Counted from the first letter of the stretch, positions 1 to 8,603 are shown. The stretch is 64,000 nt of DNA from Gardnerella piotii (GCF_003397585.1 NZ_QJUV01000001.1:558001-622000); one strand, 5' to 3'. The notes: generated by a model from the sequence alone, not told the origin. Numbers and translations are program-made.

Positions 1-893
1 TTAGCGTAAAAATCGCAAATCCTTTGGCTGGTGATCGTCCTTGGCTTCGCAGGAATGTTCTTACCACTTTAGCTGGAACTGTTCGCAGAAATATTCGCCG
101 CGGTTTGAGCAATGTTTCGCTTTATGAGCTTGGCCACGTGTATTTTGCAGATCCTAATGCTCCTGCAATTCCTGCTTTGCCTGGCTCGGTTCGTCCTACG
201 GATGCTCAACTTGCAGCTTTGGATGCTGGTTTGCCTAAGCAGCCTTTGCACGTTGCAGCGCTTTTTACTGGTAAAGCAGAAGAAACTGGTTGGCTTGGTA
301 CGCATCGAGACGTTGACTACAGCGATGCTCTAGAAGCTGTTCAGCGTTTAGGAAAGCGCATCGGCGTTGATTTTAAGATTCGTCAGCTTAGTGCAAACGA
401 TGCTCCTGCTTCTTGGCATCCAGGACGTACTGCCAAAGTGTTTGTTGCTGTTGATGGCGGCGACGATGTGGAAATTGGCATTGTTGGCGAGCTTCACCCT
501 AGCGTGAATGAGAATTTGGATTTGCCAAAGCATTCTGCAGCATTCGAGCTTGATTTGAGCGCCTTGTTTAATGCTATGCAAGTTAAGCCTGTTCAAGCAA
601 AGCCTGTTTCTACATTCCCACCTGTTAAGCAGGACTTTGCGTTTGTTGCTCCTTCTTCTTTGAGTGCTAGCGACTTAGAGAAAGCTATTGTTAAAGCTTC
701 TGGCGATTTGCTTGAGTCTATAGAGTTGTTCGATGTTTATGAAGGCGAGCAGCTTTCAGATGGTTTGCGCTCTCTTGCTTATTCGGTAACGTTTAGAGCT
801 GCAGATCGTACGCTTTCTGGCGAAGAAATGGAAGCGGTTCGAGAAGCTATTACAAAAGCTGCTAAAGATTTGCATGCAACTTTGCGCGTGTAA
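1..893 (+). CDS. pheT: Phenylalanine-tRNA ligase beta subunit, C-terminal part
   Basis: The reading frame is open from base 3 and ends at the TAA at 891-893, so about 296 C-terminal residues are present and the 5' part lies outside the window. The sequence starts in the conserved NPLAGDRPWLR stretch of the B-domain core. It ends with the anticodon-binding FDX-ACB domain (about the last 95 residues, beginning STFPPVKQDFAF). PheT pairs with PheS and charges tRNA-Phe in the cytoplasm. A strong hairpin terminator follows 23 bases after the stop, so the pheST operon appears to end here. The family assignment is secure. Confidence 0.95.
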   Translation, partial: SVKIANPLAGDRPWLRRNVLTTLAGTVRRNIRRGLSNVSLYELGHVYFADPNAPAIPALPGSVRPTDAQLAALDAGLPKQPLHVAALFTGKAEETGWLGTHRDVDYSDALEAVQRLGKRIGVDFKIRQLSANDAPASWHPGRTAKVFVAVDGGDDVEIGIVGELHPSVNENLDLPKHSAAFELDLSALFNAMQVKPVQAKPVSTFPPVKQDFAFVAPSSLSASDLEKAIVKASGDLLESIELFDVYEGEQLSDGLRSLAYSVTFRAADRTLSGEEMEAVREAITKAAKDLHATLRV

Positions 894-915
894 AATCGTG
901 AGCTAGCTTTTGATT

Positions 916-960
916 AATGCGGCTGAATAACTATCTTTAGTTGTTTGGCCGCATTTTTTA
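916..960 (+). terminator. Rho-independent terminator after pheT
   Basis: The arms AATGCGGC (916-923) and GCCGCATT (948-955) pair perfectly and are followed by a T run. This closes the pheT transcript. Confidence 0.85.
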
Positions 961-1006
961 TTGTGATTTTATTGTGATTTTATTGTGATTTTATTGTGAT
1001 TTTTAT
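960..1006. repeat. Four tandem copies of a 12-bp unit
   Basis: A unit reading about ttattgtgattt is repeated four times head to tail just after the pheT terminator and upstream of argR. It is followed by an AT-rich stretch of aaatatt motifs (about 1030-1080) that could hold ArgR operators, but no clean ARG box can be drawn. Confidence 0.8.
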
Positions 1007-1156
1007 TCAGTATATTCGTTATATCCAATATGCAAATATTAATAAATATCAATAAATATTAGTAAATATTGGCCAATTTTGGTAAATATACGGAAAGTTA
1101 TGCATATATGCATGTATATTAGATTGGAATAGTTTTTTTAGAAAGGTTTGTCAGCT

Positions 1157-1699
1157 ATGGTTCATGCAAAGAAGAATTTTGGGAATTTTGATGATAATGA
1201 CTCTGCTGGCAAACAGCGTCCTGCAACTAAGGCTGCGCGATTAAACGCCATTGAGCAGGCGCTTTTAAGCGAGGTTATTACTTCTCAATCGCAGCTTGCT
1301 TCTGTTTTGGCTCGTAATGGTTTTGATGTTACGCAAGCAACTCTGAGTCGCGATTTAGACGAGATAAATGCTGTTAAAATTCGTCTTACAGATGGCAGAA
1401 TTGCGTACGTCTTGGGGGATGGCACTGGCAACCGTCACGCAATGGATACGGTTAGGATTGATCAGCAAGTTGCAAGAACTCTTTCTGGTCTTATTACAGA
1501 AGTTGGATTTGCTAATAATATTGTTGTGATTCACACTCCTTCGGGCGCTGCTCAATATGTTGCTAGTGTTATTGATAGACAGCCGTTAAAGGGGATTTTA
1601 GGTTCGGTTGCTGGCGATGATACCGTGCTTATGGTTTGTGTTTCTAACGAAGAAGCGGAAAATCGTGCAAATTGGATGCTTTCTGTTGCGTCACGGTAG
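1157..1699 (+). CDS. argR: Arginine repressor ArgR
   Basis: The 180-residue protein has an N-terminal winged helix-turn-helix (about residues 25-85, with the recognition motif TLSRDLDEI) and a C-terminal arginine-binding, oligomerisation domain with the GDDTVLMV motif. ArgR hexamers bind ARG boxes and repress arginine biosynthesis when arginine is plentiful. The ATG at 1157 is chosen over an in-frame TTG at 1148 because the ribosome binding site gaaagg (1141-1146) lies 10 bases from the ATG but only 1 base from the TTG. The gene stands alone between pheT and xthA. Its usual partners argG and argH are about 45 kb away at 46932-49700. Confidence 0.93.
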   Translation: MVHAKKNFGNFDDNDSAGKQRPATKAARLNAIEQALLSEVITSQSQLASVLARNGFDVTQATLSRDLDEINAVKIRLTDGRIAYVLGDGTGNRHAMDTVRIDQQVARTLSGLITEVGFANNIVVIHTPSGAAQYVASVIDRQPLKGILGSVAGDDTVLMVCVSNEEAENRANWMLSVASR

Positions 1700-1766
1700 T
1701 TGAAAATCTGTAGCAAGTGGCGCGCAAAGATACAATTATTGATATAAATATACAATTATTCGTTAT

Positions 1767-1805
1767 TTTGTAATATGCATTTGTAATATTCATTTGTAAT
1801 ATGCA
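1767..1805. repeat. Three tandem copies of a 13-bp unit upstream of xthA
   Basis: Copies of tttgtaatatgca stand at 1767-1779, 1780-1792 (one base different) and 1793-1805, just before the xthA start. They may overlap the promoter, so copy number could affect expression; that is inference. Confidence 0.85.
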
Positions 1806-1826
1806 TATTCGATTAGAGTGGATTTT

Positions 1827-2705
1827 ATGATTACTATTGCAACTTCAAACTTGAATGGTATTCGCGCTGCCGAACGCAAGGGGATGCTTGATTGGGTGCA
1901 AAATCACACTCCAGATGTGTGGTGTATGCAAGAGGTTCGCGCTCCGCAAGATGCGATTGACCCGATTATGAGCAAAATCAAGGATTTGTATGCGTCTAAA
2001 AGTGGTGAATCTGTGCAAGATGAATCTGTGCAAGATGACAAGCAATTTTGCGTTACAAATCAGATTTGCGATATAAAAGGGCGTGCTGGAGTAGCGCTTG
2101 TAACATCTTTGCCAGTTGTAGAGCAGCGTTACGGTTTGCCTGGTTTAAGCGAAGACGTGGATTCTGGCCGCTGGATAGAAACCGACGTTCATACGCCTGA
2201 AGGGTATGATATTACTGTTGCGTGCGTGTATGTTCACGCTGGAAATGTTGACGATCCGCAGAAAATGCATCAAAAATTCCGCTTTTTAGACACTATGCTT
2301 ACGCGATTAGGGGAGCTTAGAGATATTGCTGCAAGTGGCGGAAATCAGGCGATTTTGTGTGGTGATTTTAATATTGCTCACACTCCTCTAGACATTAAAA
2401 ACGCTAAAGCGAATGAGAAAAGTGCTGGATTTTTGCCAGAGGAGCGCGCGTACATCGACCTCTGGATTAACGAATACGAGTTTGTAGACGTTATGCGAAT
2501 GCTTGCTGGCAATATTCAAGGGCCATACACGTGGTGGAGTCAGCGAGGCAAAGCTTTTGATAACAATGTTGGATGGCGTTTAGACTATCAATTTGCTACT
2601 CCAGAGCTTGCGGAAACTGCTTGCGGATTCGTGATTGATCGCGCGCCAAGCTACGATTCGCGTTGGTCGGATCATGCTGCGCTAAGCATAAGATACAATG
2701 TGTGA
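1827..2705 (+). CDS. xthA: Exodeoxyribonuclease III (AP endonuclease)
   Basis: A 292-residue member of the endonuclease/exonuclease/phosphatase fold. Visible family marks are TSNLNGIRAA at the N-terminus, the metal-binding glutamate in MQEVRAP, GDFNIAHTPLDI in the middle and the terminal SDHAAL catalytic motif. It acts in base excision repair by cutting at abasic sites and trimming 3' ends. The ATG at 1827 starts at the conserved MITIATSNLNG; an in-frame GTG at 1818 is less likely. A short internal duplication (ESVQDESVQD, near residues 66-75) sits in a loop that is usually shorter, probably a recent slippage event. Confidence 0.92.
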   Translation: MITIATSNLNGIRAAERKGMLDWVQNHTPDVWCMQEVRAPQDAIDPIMSKIKDLYASKSGESVQDESVQDDKQFCVTNQICDIKGRAGVALVTSLPVVEQRYGLPGLSEDVDSGRWIETDVHTPEGYDITVACVYVHAGNVDDPQKMHQKFRFLDTMLTRLGELRDIAASGGNQAILCGDFNIAHTPLDIKNAKANEKSAGFLPEERAYIDLWINEYEFVDVMRMLAGNIQGPYTWWSQRGKAFDNNVGWRLDYQFATPELAETACGFVIDRAPSYDSRWSDHAALSIRYNV

Positions 2706-2774
2706 TTTTGCTTTGCTTGTGGTAATCTTGTGAAGTTGAGTAAAAGTGGCATTGGCCGTTAGAAAAGAGGAATC

Positions 2775-3572
2775 ATGGGATGGTTTAAGTCGAAGCGCAA
2801 GGCTAAAGCTGATAGTAAAAATGCTGGAAATCTTGCGGATTTGCAATCCCAAAATTCGGCCTTAAACGAGCTTATTGAAGGCGGATACAGCGCAGACACG
2901 TATTTGGGTCGAGGAAATCTTAGAGGTCCTTGGAATATTTCAGACGAAAAAGTTCCTGATTTAAGTACATATATTGACTTCGGAGCTATTCGTATTCCGT
3001 ATTTGCAAGGAATAGAGTTGCGCGTAAAAAAGCAGCGCGAGTCTAACCAAGTTCTTGGCATAACAGTTACGTATAGGTCTTCTAGTGTAGAAGTTGAAGC
3101 GTTTGCAGCTCCTAAAACAGAAGGAATCTGGAGCGAAGTTCGCGCGGATTTGCTTAAGGGGAATTCTGATGCCAGGGAAGTGAATGGCGTTTTTGGCAAA
3201 GAGATTATATTACCAGTTAAAGTTGAAGATAAGACTGTAGATACGCGAATTGTTGGAGTTGACGGTCCGCGTTGGATGCTTCGCGGAGTCTTTTCTGGTG
3301 TAGCTGCTGGCGATTCAAAAAAGGCGAGTGATGAAGCAGTTTTGCTTAACAAGTGGTTTAGCGACATTGTTGTAGACCGAGGCAGTGAGCCATTAGCTCC
3401 TCGAGATATGATTCCAATGCATGATGTTTCGGTTCCTAGAGATTCTGACAATGGTGGTTCTGGCGATTCTGGTGAAATTCCAGGCCGTCCAAAGGGGCCA
3501 CTTGGCGCAGATCAGCAGGTAGAAGTCAAAACTACGCTAACTCGCGGTCCAATGTTCTCTGAAGTTCGTTAG
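2775..3572 (+). CDS. DUF3710 family protein
   Basis: A 265-residue cytoplasmic protein beginning with a basic stretch (KSKRKAKADSK). It contains the DUF3710 core typical of actinobacteria: YIDFGAIRIPYLQGIELR, then a region ending in DGPRWMLRGVFSGVAA. The function of the family is not established. The start ATG is preceded by a good ribosome binding site (agagg, 2767-2771). It is followed after 90 bases by the DUF3159 gene, the usual actinobacterial neighbour, suggesting the two work together, perhaps at the membrane. Confidence 0.85.
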   Translation: MGWFKSKRKAKADSKNAGNLADLQSQNSALNELIEGGYSADTYLGRGNLRGPWNISDEKVPDLSTYIDFGAIRIPYLQGIELRVKKQRESNQVLGITVTYRSSSVEVEAFAAPKTEGIWSEVRADLLKGNSDAREVNGVFGKEIILPVKVEDKTVDTRIVGVDGPRWMLRGVFSGVAAGDSKKASDEAVLLNKWFSDIVVDRGSEPLAPRDMIPMHDVSVPRDSDNGGSGDSGEIPGRPKGPLGADQQVEVKTTLTRGPMFSEVR

Positions 3573-3582
3573 TAAAGCTTTA

Positions 3583-3656
3583 TAGTAAAAGTCGAATAGC
3601 AAAAGTCGAATAGTTGAATAGCAAAAGTCGTTAGCAAAAGTCATGTAGCAAAGGAT
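3583..3656. repeat. Degenerate 14-bp tandem repeats
   Basis: Units of about TAGCAAAAGTCGAA are repeated four to five times with small changes in the gap between the DUF3710 and DUF3159 genes. They run into the ribosome binding site (aaagga) of the latter. Confidence 0.75.
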
Positions 3657-3662
3657 ATTGTC

Positions 3663-4436
3663 TTGGAAAAAAATGCGAGCAGCAAAAAACGCTCAGGATT
3701 AGCCTCTTTAGCTTCCATTGGATCCGATGGAAAAGCGTTTTCTGTGATTGACTCACTTGGCGGAGTTCGAGGCGTAATCGAATCCATGCTTCCAGGATTA
3801 CTGTTTGTTATTTGCTTTGTTGTAACGCGAAACGTGCAAACAACGGTTATTGCGTCTGCAGCTCTTGCAGTTTTGCAAGTGGTGGCGCGACTTATTCAAC
3901 GCCAATCGATTATGGGCGCGTTAAGTGGGCTTGTTTCTGTAGGGATTTGCCTTATTTGGGTGTGGACGAGTCATCAAGCTCGCGACTACTACATGATGGG
4001 CTTTATTACAAACGCTGTTTATGGTGCGCTTCTTGCGATTTCGCTGATTGCGCGCGTGCCAGCTCTTGGGCTTGTGATTGAGTCGATTCGCAAAATGCCT
4101 ACGGAAAATTTTGGCGCGTGGCTGCACGAATGGCTTGATTACAGGCCACTTAAGCGTGCGTATATGTATGTTACTGGATTGTGGATTGGTGTTTTTGCGC
4201 TGAGGCTTGTTTTGCAAGTGCCATTATATTTGACGAATCACGTTGTGTGGCTTGGCACTGTTCGATTGCTTATGGGATTGCCGTTCTGGGCGCTGGCAAT
4301 TTGGGTTTCTTACTTGATTATTGCAACGCCATTTATGCGTCTTCATCATAAAAATCGAGAAGTAGAGCAGAGCGAAGTAGAGCAGAGTGAAGTAAATTCT
4401 AGCGAAGCAAATTCTAGCGAAGTAAAATCAGCTTAA
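3663..4436 (+). CDS. DUF3159 family membrane protein
   Basis: A 257-residue integral membrane protein with about six hydrophobic segments between residues 40 and 225, starting with the conserved SLGGVRGVIESMLPGLLFVI. The start is a TTG at 3663 with aaagga 8 bases upstream; no ATG is better placed. The C-terminal tail is a run of short duplications (VEQSEVEQSE, NSSEANSSE) that looks like recent slippage and continues past the stop as a DNA direct repeat (4425-4457). The role of the family is unknown; it follows the DUF3710 gene as in many actinobacteria. Confidence 0.82.
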   Translation: MEKNASSKKRSGLASLASIGSDGKAFSVIDSLGGVRGVIESMLPGLLFVICFVVTRNVQTTVIASAALAVLQVVARLIQRQSIMGALSGLVSVGICLIWVWTSHQARDYYMMGFITNAVYGALLAISLIARVPALGLVIESIRKMPTENFGAWLHEWLDYRPLKRAYMYVTGLWIGVFALRLVLQVPLYLTNHVVWLGTVRLLMGLPFWALAIWVSYLIIATPFMRLHHKNREVEQSEVEQSEVNSSEANSSEVKSA

Positions 4437-4478
4437 CAAAAAATCAGCTTAACAAAACGCAAAACTAAGGGGTAGTAC

Positions 4479-5885
4479 ATGCAAGTAACGATGCGAATCG
4501 AGCGATATGCGGATCAAGGTAGATGCGTAGGTCATCTCGAAGGACGCGTTGTATTCGTGCGATTTGCGCTCCCTGGTGAGCTGGTTGTTGTGCGCATGGA
4601 TGAGCCGATGCGTGCAAAAGCGCACTTTTTTACTGGAGAAGTTGTAGAAGTTCTGGAGCCTAGCGCGGATCGTGTGGAGCCGCAATGGAAGCTTGCTGGC
4701 CCGCTGTCTCAGGGCGGCGGAGTTGGCGGCGCGGATTTAATTCACGTTTCTTTGCCTGGTCAGATTCGTTGGAAGGCTTCCGTAATTGCCAATCAATTCC
4801 AACGTTTAGCGCATATGGATGTTGCGGATAGCGATGTTAGTGTTGAGCGCATTCCAGGGGACGAGGAGCTTAACGGATTTAACTGGCGTACGCGCATGGA
4901 GTTGGTTGCAGATGATGAAGGGCGATTGTCTATGCGTAAGCGCGAGTCGCATGATCGCATTGCGATTGATACTATGCCACTTGCGTCGCGCGCAGTTTTG
5001 TCTGTTGCGGATTCTTTGGACTTGTGGAATCGTTCTTTTTCGCCAAATGCGCAAATTCGTCTTGCTGTTCCAGAGCCTCGGGTTGAGGGTTTGGATTTTA
5101 GTGACAGGGCTGCGCTACTTAATGCGATTGGCGAAAATTATGCGCTTATAGTAAATGATGAGTTGATTGCAGGCTCGGCATTGTTGCGCGAGCGCGTGCG
5201 CGTTGCGGTTGCTTGCGATTCGTCGCGTATGCGCACTTTTGACTACGATGTTGACGCGCGCGGTTTTTGGCAGATTCATCGCGCAGCTCCAGAGCATTTA
5301 GTGAACTACGTTTTGGGATTAGTTCGTTCTGCGCTTGGTGGTCGCACTAAGAATACGGTTTTGTGGGATTTGTATTCTGGTTCGGGTTTGTTTACGATTC
5401 CGCTTGCGACTTTGGCTAATGTTGGCGGAGATGCTGCTGGTGCTGCAGGTTTCGCTGGAGCTGCAGAGCCAGCTCGCGTGCTTAGCATTGAGGGTGCGCC
5501 GATTGCTGTAAAGAACGCAAGGCGAAACATTGGGCGCGCAGGGCTTAGCAGGGATGTTGTTGAAGCTTTGCAAGGTGATGTTGCACAAACGCTTGAATCG
5601 CAGGTGTTTAAGGCGAGTAAGTCATCTAAGATTGTGCGCCGATTTGCGCATCCAGATGTTGTTGTGTTGGATCCTCCTCGCGCTGGTGCTAAAGCTCAAG
5701 TTTGTAAGCAGATTGCGAAGTCTGGGGCTAGAAGCGTTGTGTATGTTGCTTGCGATCCTACTAGTCTTGCTCGCGATGTTGGCACGTTTAAGGAGCTTGG
5801 ATACAGCGTTCAGTCTTTGCGCGCGTTCGACATATATCCCAACACTCATCACGTGGAGACTGTCGTATTGATGTCAAGGGCTTAA
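4479..5885 (+). CDS. TRAM-domain RNA (uracil-C5) methyltransferase, TrmA/RumA family; insertion site of the island
   Basis: A 468-residue protein with an N-terminal TRAM RNA-binding domain (about residues 1-60) and a C-terminal SAM-dependent methyltransferase domain. Seen are the SAM-binding motif WDLYSGSGLFTIPLA, then LDPPRAGAK, the nucleophile cysteine in VYVACDPTSLARDV, and the terminal THHVETVVLM motif whose glutamate is the general base in this family. The Fe-S cysteine cluster of E. coli RumA is not visible. The exact target uracil in rRNA or tRNA cannot be told. The last 11 codons are repeated five more times downstream, marking this gene end as the attachment site of the accessory island. 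Confidence 0.88.
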   Translation: MQVTMRIERYADQGRCVGHLEGRVVFVRFALPGELVVVRMDEPMRAKAHFFTGEVVEVLEPSADRVEPQWKLAGPLSQGGGVGGADLIHVSLPGQIRWKASVIANQFQRLAHMDVADSDVSVERIPGDEELNGFNWRTRMELVADDEGRLSMRKRESHDRIAIDTMPLASRAVLSVADSLDLWNRSFSPNAQIRLAVPEPRVEGLDFSDRAALLNAIGENYALIVNDELIAGSALLRERVRVAVACDSSRMRTFDYDVDARGFWQIHRAAPEHLVNYVLGLVRSALGGRTKNTVLWDLYSGSGLFTIPLATLANVGGDAAGAAGFAGAAEPARVLSIEGAPIAVKNARRNIGRAGLSRDVVEALQGDVAQTLESQVFKASKSSKIVRRFAHPDVVVLDPPRAGAKAQVCKQIAKSGARSVVYVACDPTSLARDVGTFKELGYSVQSLRAFDIYPNTHHVETVVLMSRA

Positions 5886-5897
5886 TAGGTGGGTGCA
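5851..5897 (+). repeat. Att-like block, copy 1 (native gene end)
   Basis: This 47-bp block carries the last codons of the methyltransferase gene (HVETVVLMSRA), its stop and the following ataggtgggtgca. It is the reference for five further copies at 8659, 12434, 16516, 24882 and 33501. A length near 50 bp suits a serine-recombinase attachment site. Confidence 0.85.
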
Positions 5898-6293
5898 TTT
5901 TTGCCCTTATGTAGCAAGGTTTAGCGAGGGCTATCGTTAAAAGGTTTAATGCGAAGTGGCTTTAAGCTGTGTTCTCGTGATTTTTGAGCGTGATTTTGCT
6001 GTATGAGGGAACATGTCAACGCTCTGGGGTCGAGTGCACAGGATGTTAACGTACTTCGCTTGCGTTGAAAGCACACTGTGCTTTCAACTTTGAGCAAGCT
6101 CAGCGAATCGAAGTGCATTCGCGAATTATGTTATTCCTCACGGCTATTAGTAGCCGTTCGGCTGATTTGGCATGTAAAGTCCACTGGACTTTACATTTGA
6201 GCCAAATCACGCTTTGAAGGAGCTTGAAATGCGTTATGCAATTTCAAGCTCTGTCAAAGCGCCCATTCAAGTCGATTCGCCACTTTGCACCCA
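5889..6293. repeat. Long palindromic element R, copy 1 (405 bp)
   Basis: The element starts with GTGGGTGCA and ends with TGCACCCA in inverted orientation. It contains the motif gctatcgttaaaaggtttaa (about 5930-5949) and a perfect hairpin at 6064-6088 with 11-base arms gttgaaagcac/gtgctttcaac. Compared with the 283-bp copies at 12472 and 16553 it has about 120 extra bases (roughly 6131-6250). These hold more hairpins: taaagtcca/tggacttta at 6176-6194 and one with arms gcttgaaat/atttcaagc at about 6221-6249. No gene is seen in it. Confidence 0.8.
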
Positions 6294-6307
6294 GCTGGTG
6301 AAGTGGT

Positions 6308-6347
6308 AAAATATAGCTCAAAAGTTAAAATGAGGCCTGATTATTAG
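6308..6347 (+). pseudogene. Last codons of a deleted serine recombinase
   Basis: Bases 6308-6347 match the end of the intact recombinase gene (about 13757-13799), including the final codons for KMKPDY-like residues and the stop. They also share the same downstream ribosome binding site region. Everything else of the recombinase gene has been removed in this module. Confidence 0.7.
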
Positions 6348-6374
6348 TATGTGTACGAGGAGGTGTTTAAGGAA

Positions 6375-6554
6375 ATGGACAAGCTCGTTCGTTTTTGCCG
6401 TGAAGTAGTGACATTCGGCTTGACGGTTGCCTTAATCGCGATGCTGGTTGCCTTAATATGGGGTGGCACACTTGCTATTAGAATTGGTTTTACCTCTTTT
6501 GTTATTGGTGTCACAGTGATCTTGCTTAAGACTGTCCTTCGAAAGACTGATTGA
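6375..6554 (+). CDS. Small membrane protein, two helices
   Basis: A 59-residue protein with two hydrophobic helices (about residues 13-33 and 36-53) and a charged C-terminus (RKTD). The ATG at 6375 follows an aggagg site (6358-6363) with 11 bases between; an in-frame GTG at 6351 lies before the site and is rejected. It sits directly behind the recombinase remnant, in the slot where the module at 12472 carries a DUF4097-like gene. I do not recognise a family. A strong terminator follows. Confidence 0.6.
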   Translation: MDKLVRFCREVVTFGLTVALIAMLVALIWGGTLAIRIGFTSFVIGVTVILLKTVLRKTD

Positions 6555-6596
6555 ATTTTGTTTGGTTCAAGTCAATAGTTGAATATCTCACGTTGT

Positions 6597-6638
6597 GTGA
6601 CTATTACTGATTTCTGTCAGTAATAGTCACTTCTTTTT
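6597..6638 (+). terminator. Terminator after small membrane protein
   Basis: Perfect 14-base arms GTGACTATTACTGA and TCAGTAATAGTCAC with a 6-base loop, followed by ttcttttt. Confidence 0.85.
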
Positions 6639-6710
6639 ATGAATCTTAAAGTCAGGCTCAATGTCCGTCCTGTTTAGCCGGTGATTAGTTAGGGTAATCG
6701 TTAAAAGGTT

Positions 6711-7018
6711 AACAACTGTATCAATGAAAATGCACGGAAATTGCAGGATCAGGATGAGTATGCGAAAAAATATGCGAGTCTAGTGAACAGGTTTAATACT
6801 GGAGAATCAAGCCTTAAAGAAGTCAAATCTATCATTGTTGACAAGCAAGCAAGACATGATGAGGTTGAATATTTTACCGAGGATTTGAAAAACAGGACTT
6901 GTTAACAGCGTTCGATGAAAACGTCTGGCTGAGCATGGTTGACTATCTAACCGTGCATCAAGATGGAAAGGTTGAGTTTACTTTCCTTGATGGGAGCAAG
7001 ACAGAACTAAAGCGTTAA
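6711..7018 (+). pseudogene. Large serine recombinase, C-terminal remnant with frameshift
   Basis: Frame 6711 reads NENARKLQDQDEYAKKYASL and continues to a stop at about 6903. A shifted frame then continues with LLTAFDENVWLSMVDYLTVH and ends FLDGSKTELKR at 7018. Together these match the coiled-coil tail and terminal beta segment of large serine integrases (pattern FDENLW...VD..TV..DG...F.F..G.E). The catalytic domain is gone. The remnant is preceded by a copy of the atcgttaaaaggtt motif (6697-6710), so the deletion joins the island end motif to the recombinase tail. Confidence 0.75.
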
Positions 7019-7049
7019 TCTTACAGGAAATGTGGCAAGGCAAAATAAA

Positions 7050-7080
7050 AGCACATCAGCAAGTGCTGACGTGCTTTTTC
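7050..7080 (+). terminator. Terminator after recombinase remnant
   Basis: Stem agcacatcagca / tgctgacgtgct with one mismatch, then a T5 run. Confidence 0.8.
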
Positions 7081-7143
7081 TGTTAAAAGAGTTACATGTT
7101 GAGTATAATAGGATTAGTTGAGTATCGATGGAGAGAATTTCCT

Positions 7144-8034
7144 ATGAGTAATAGTAAAACTTTTAACCTATTTTTAATGGACGGCGAGGTCACAGGGCGT
7201 ATTAAATGCACGCTTCCTAGTTGGAGTGGTTTAGCTTATAAAGTTCCTAGAACTTATCTAGATAAATGTAAGGATAGAAAGCAACTCAAGCAGTGTGGCG
7301 TTTATTTTTTGTTTGGCAAGAATGACAATGACGAAGATGAAGTATACATCGGGCAAGCTGGCATCAGAAAAAACGGTGAAGGTGTTCTTTTTAGAGTTAA
7401 TGAACACCTAAAAGACGATTTTTACTTTAGTGAAGCGGTTATGTTTACGACGAGTGACAATTCGTGGGGGCCAACGGAAATAAGCTATCTAGAAAACAAA
7501 TTCACTAACCTTGCTATTGATACTGATCGTTATAAAGTAAGAAATGGAAATGATCCTAACCCTGGCAATGTGACGGAAGAAAAAGAAGCGGAGTTAGAGG
7601 TTTACGTTGATCAGTTTAAGATGATGCTTGGTGTTTTAGGCTATAAGATTTTTGTACCTTTAGTAAAAACGCAAGTATCTGTAGTTGAAGAGCAAGACGA
7701 TAATGAACTGTTATTAAGTCTTTCTCGAAAGATTAAGCGATCGCATAAAACCATAGAAGCACATTGCAAACGAACGAACGAGGGTTTTGTGGTATTGATG
7801 GGAAGCCAGATTGAAGAAACAGATTCTGATGCTATCCCAGATACCATCAAAGAGCTAAGACAGCGGTGCAAACAAAATAACGAAATTAAAGACGGCGTGC
7901 TCACCAAGAATTATTTGTTTAAGAGCCCGTCTTATGCCGCTTCATTTGTTTTAGGAATGACAACAAACGGTAAGACCGACTGGAAAATGGAGGATGGCAA
8001 ATCGCTTAAAGATTTAGAAGAAATGGAAATCTAA
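7144..8034 (+). CDS. GIY-YIG nuclease family protein with DUF4357 tail
   Basis: A 296-residue protein. A GIY-YIG-like core lies at about residues 45-110 (GVYFLFG...EVYIGQAG, then RVNEHL and a late ENKF asparagine). The C-terminal part has the DUF4357 pattern (SPSYAASFVLGMTTNGKTDWKM). Proteins with this layout are common next to mobile DNA and restriction systems; their substrate is not known. The ATG at 7144 is chosen because ggaga stands 9 bases upstream; the longer form starting at 7096 lacks a site. It is cargo of the first island module, flanked by recombinase remnants on both sides. Confidence 0.75.
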   Translation: MSNSKTFNLFLMDGEVTGRIKCTLPSWSGLAYKVPRTYLDKCKDRKQLKQCGVYFLFGKNDNDEDEVYIGQAGIRKNGEGVLFRVNEHLKDDFYFSEAVMFTTSDNSWGPTEISYLENKFTNLAIDTDRYKVRNGNDPNPGNVTEEKEAELEVYVDQFKMMLGVLGYKIFVPLVKTQVSVVEEQDDNELLLSLSRKIKRSHKTIEAHCKRTNEGFVVLMGSQIEETDSDAIPDTIKELRQRCKQNNEIKDGVLTKNYLFKSPSYAASFVLGMTTNGKTDWKMEDGKSLKDLEEMEI

Positions 8035-8057
8035 AAGCGTTATGTGTAAATAATTAA

Positions 8058-8081
8058 GGCGGTAGTAATACCGTCTTTTTT
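8058..8081 (+). terminator. Terminator after GIY-YIG/DUF4357 gene
   Basis: Arms GGCGGTA and TACCGTC followed by T6. Confidence 0.8.
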
Positions 8082-8191
8082 GATGCCTAAAAAGGTTTCA
8101 GAGTTTTAAGCTATTCAGGATTCCTATAATCCAGAGTTTAAGTGCAAGGTTTCAGATTTCAAGGCTAAGGTTTCATTGTATTCAATACGTT

Positions 8192-8455
8192 ATGAAACTA
8201 TATACGAAAACTGCCAACGAGATTGATGAGCTTAAAGGTAAGAAACAGCAGATTCTTATAGAAAAATCAGGTCAAGAAGATGCTAAAAGACGAATCAGAG
8301 AAATGGAAGATTTTCTGAAAAGTGAGCGTCACGATATTAGTGAGTATGACGAGAAGCTGGTAAGAAAGTACATCAAGAAAATAAAAGTTTACGAGGACAA
8401 GTTCAGCATAACTTTTAAATCAGAGATTAGTGTGGATATTGAAAGGGCATCGTAA
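8192..8455 (+). pseudogene. Serine recombinase tail fragment
   Basis: The 87-residue frame is an all-helical charged stretch followed by EYDEKLVRKYIKKIKVYEDK and FSITFKSEISVDI. This is the standard ending of large serine recombinases (E[YF]DE.L...I..I.VY.D.F.I.FKSG.EI.V). There is no catalytic domain and no convincing start signal, so it is read as the 3' part of a lost integrase. Its last codons and terminator recur at 22105-22210. Confidence 0.75.
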
Positions 8456-8495
8456 AAGCCGAAAGAATGTGAGCATTTGAAATGTTACAAAAGTC

Positions 8496-8526
8496 AGCCT
8501 AGGGGAATCATCTCTAGGCTGTTTTT
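8496..8526 (+). terminator. Terminator of recombinase tail
   Basis: Arms agcctag (8496-8502) and ctaggct (8514-8520), then gttttt. The same hairpin occurs at 22178. Confidence 0.8.
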
Positions 8527-8556
8527 ATGCTCAAAAACCAAGTTATCAAGCCAATC

Positions 8557-8603
8557 TTAAACTTTTTAACGATAGCTTTTTCTATCGTTAAAAAGTGCAC
8601 CCA
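8557..8603. repeat. Module right end, copy 1
   Basis: ttaaactttttaacgatagc followed by a short hairpin (gatagctttttctatc) and gTGCACCCA. Read in reverse it starts with TGGGTGCA and contains the same inner motif as the left ends, so modules have inverted ends. Confidence 0.75.

Noticed and set aside
5921-6118. Minus-strand frame of 65 residues repeated at 12600 and 16585 (MHFDSLSLLKVESTVCFQRK)
   Set aside because: It is the translation of the palindromic element R, crosses its hairpins and has no ribosome binding site; similarity between copies is due to the DNA repeat.
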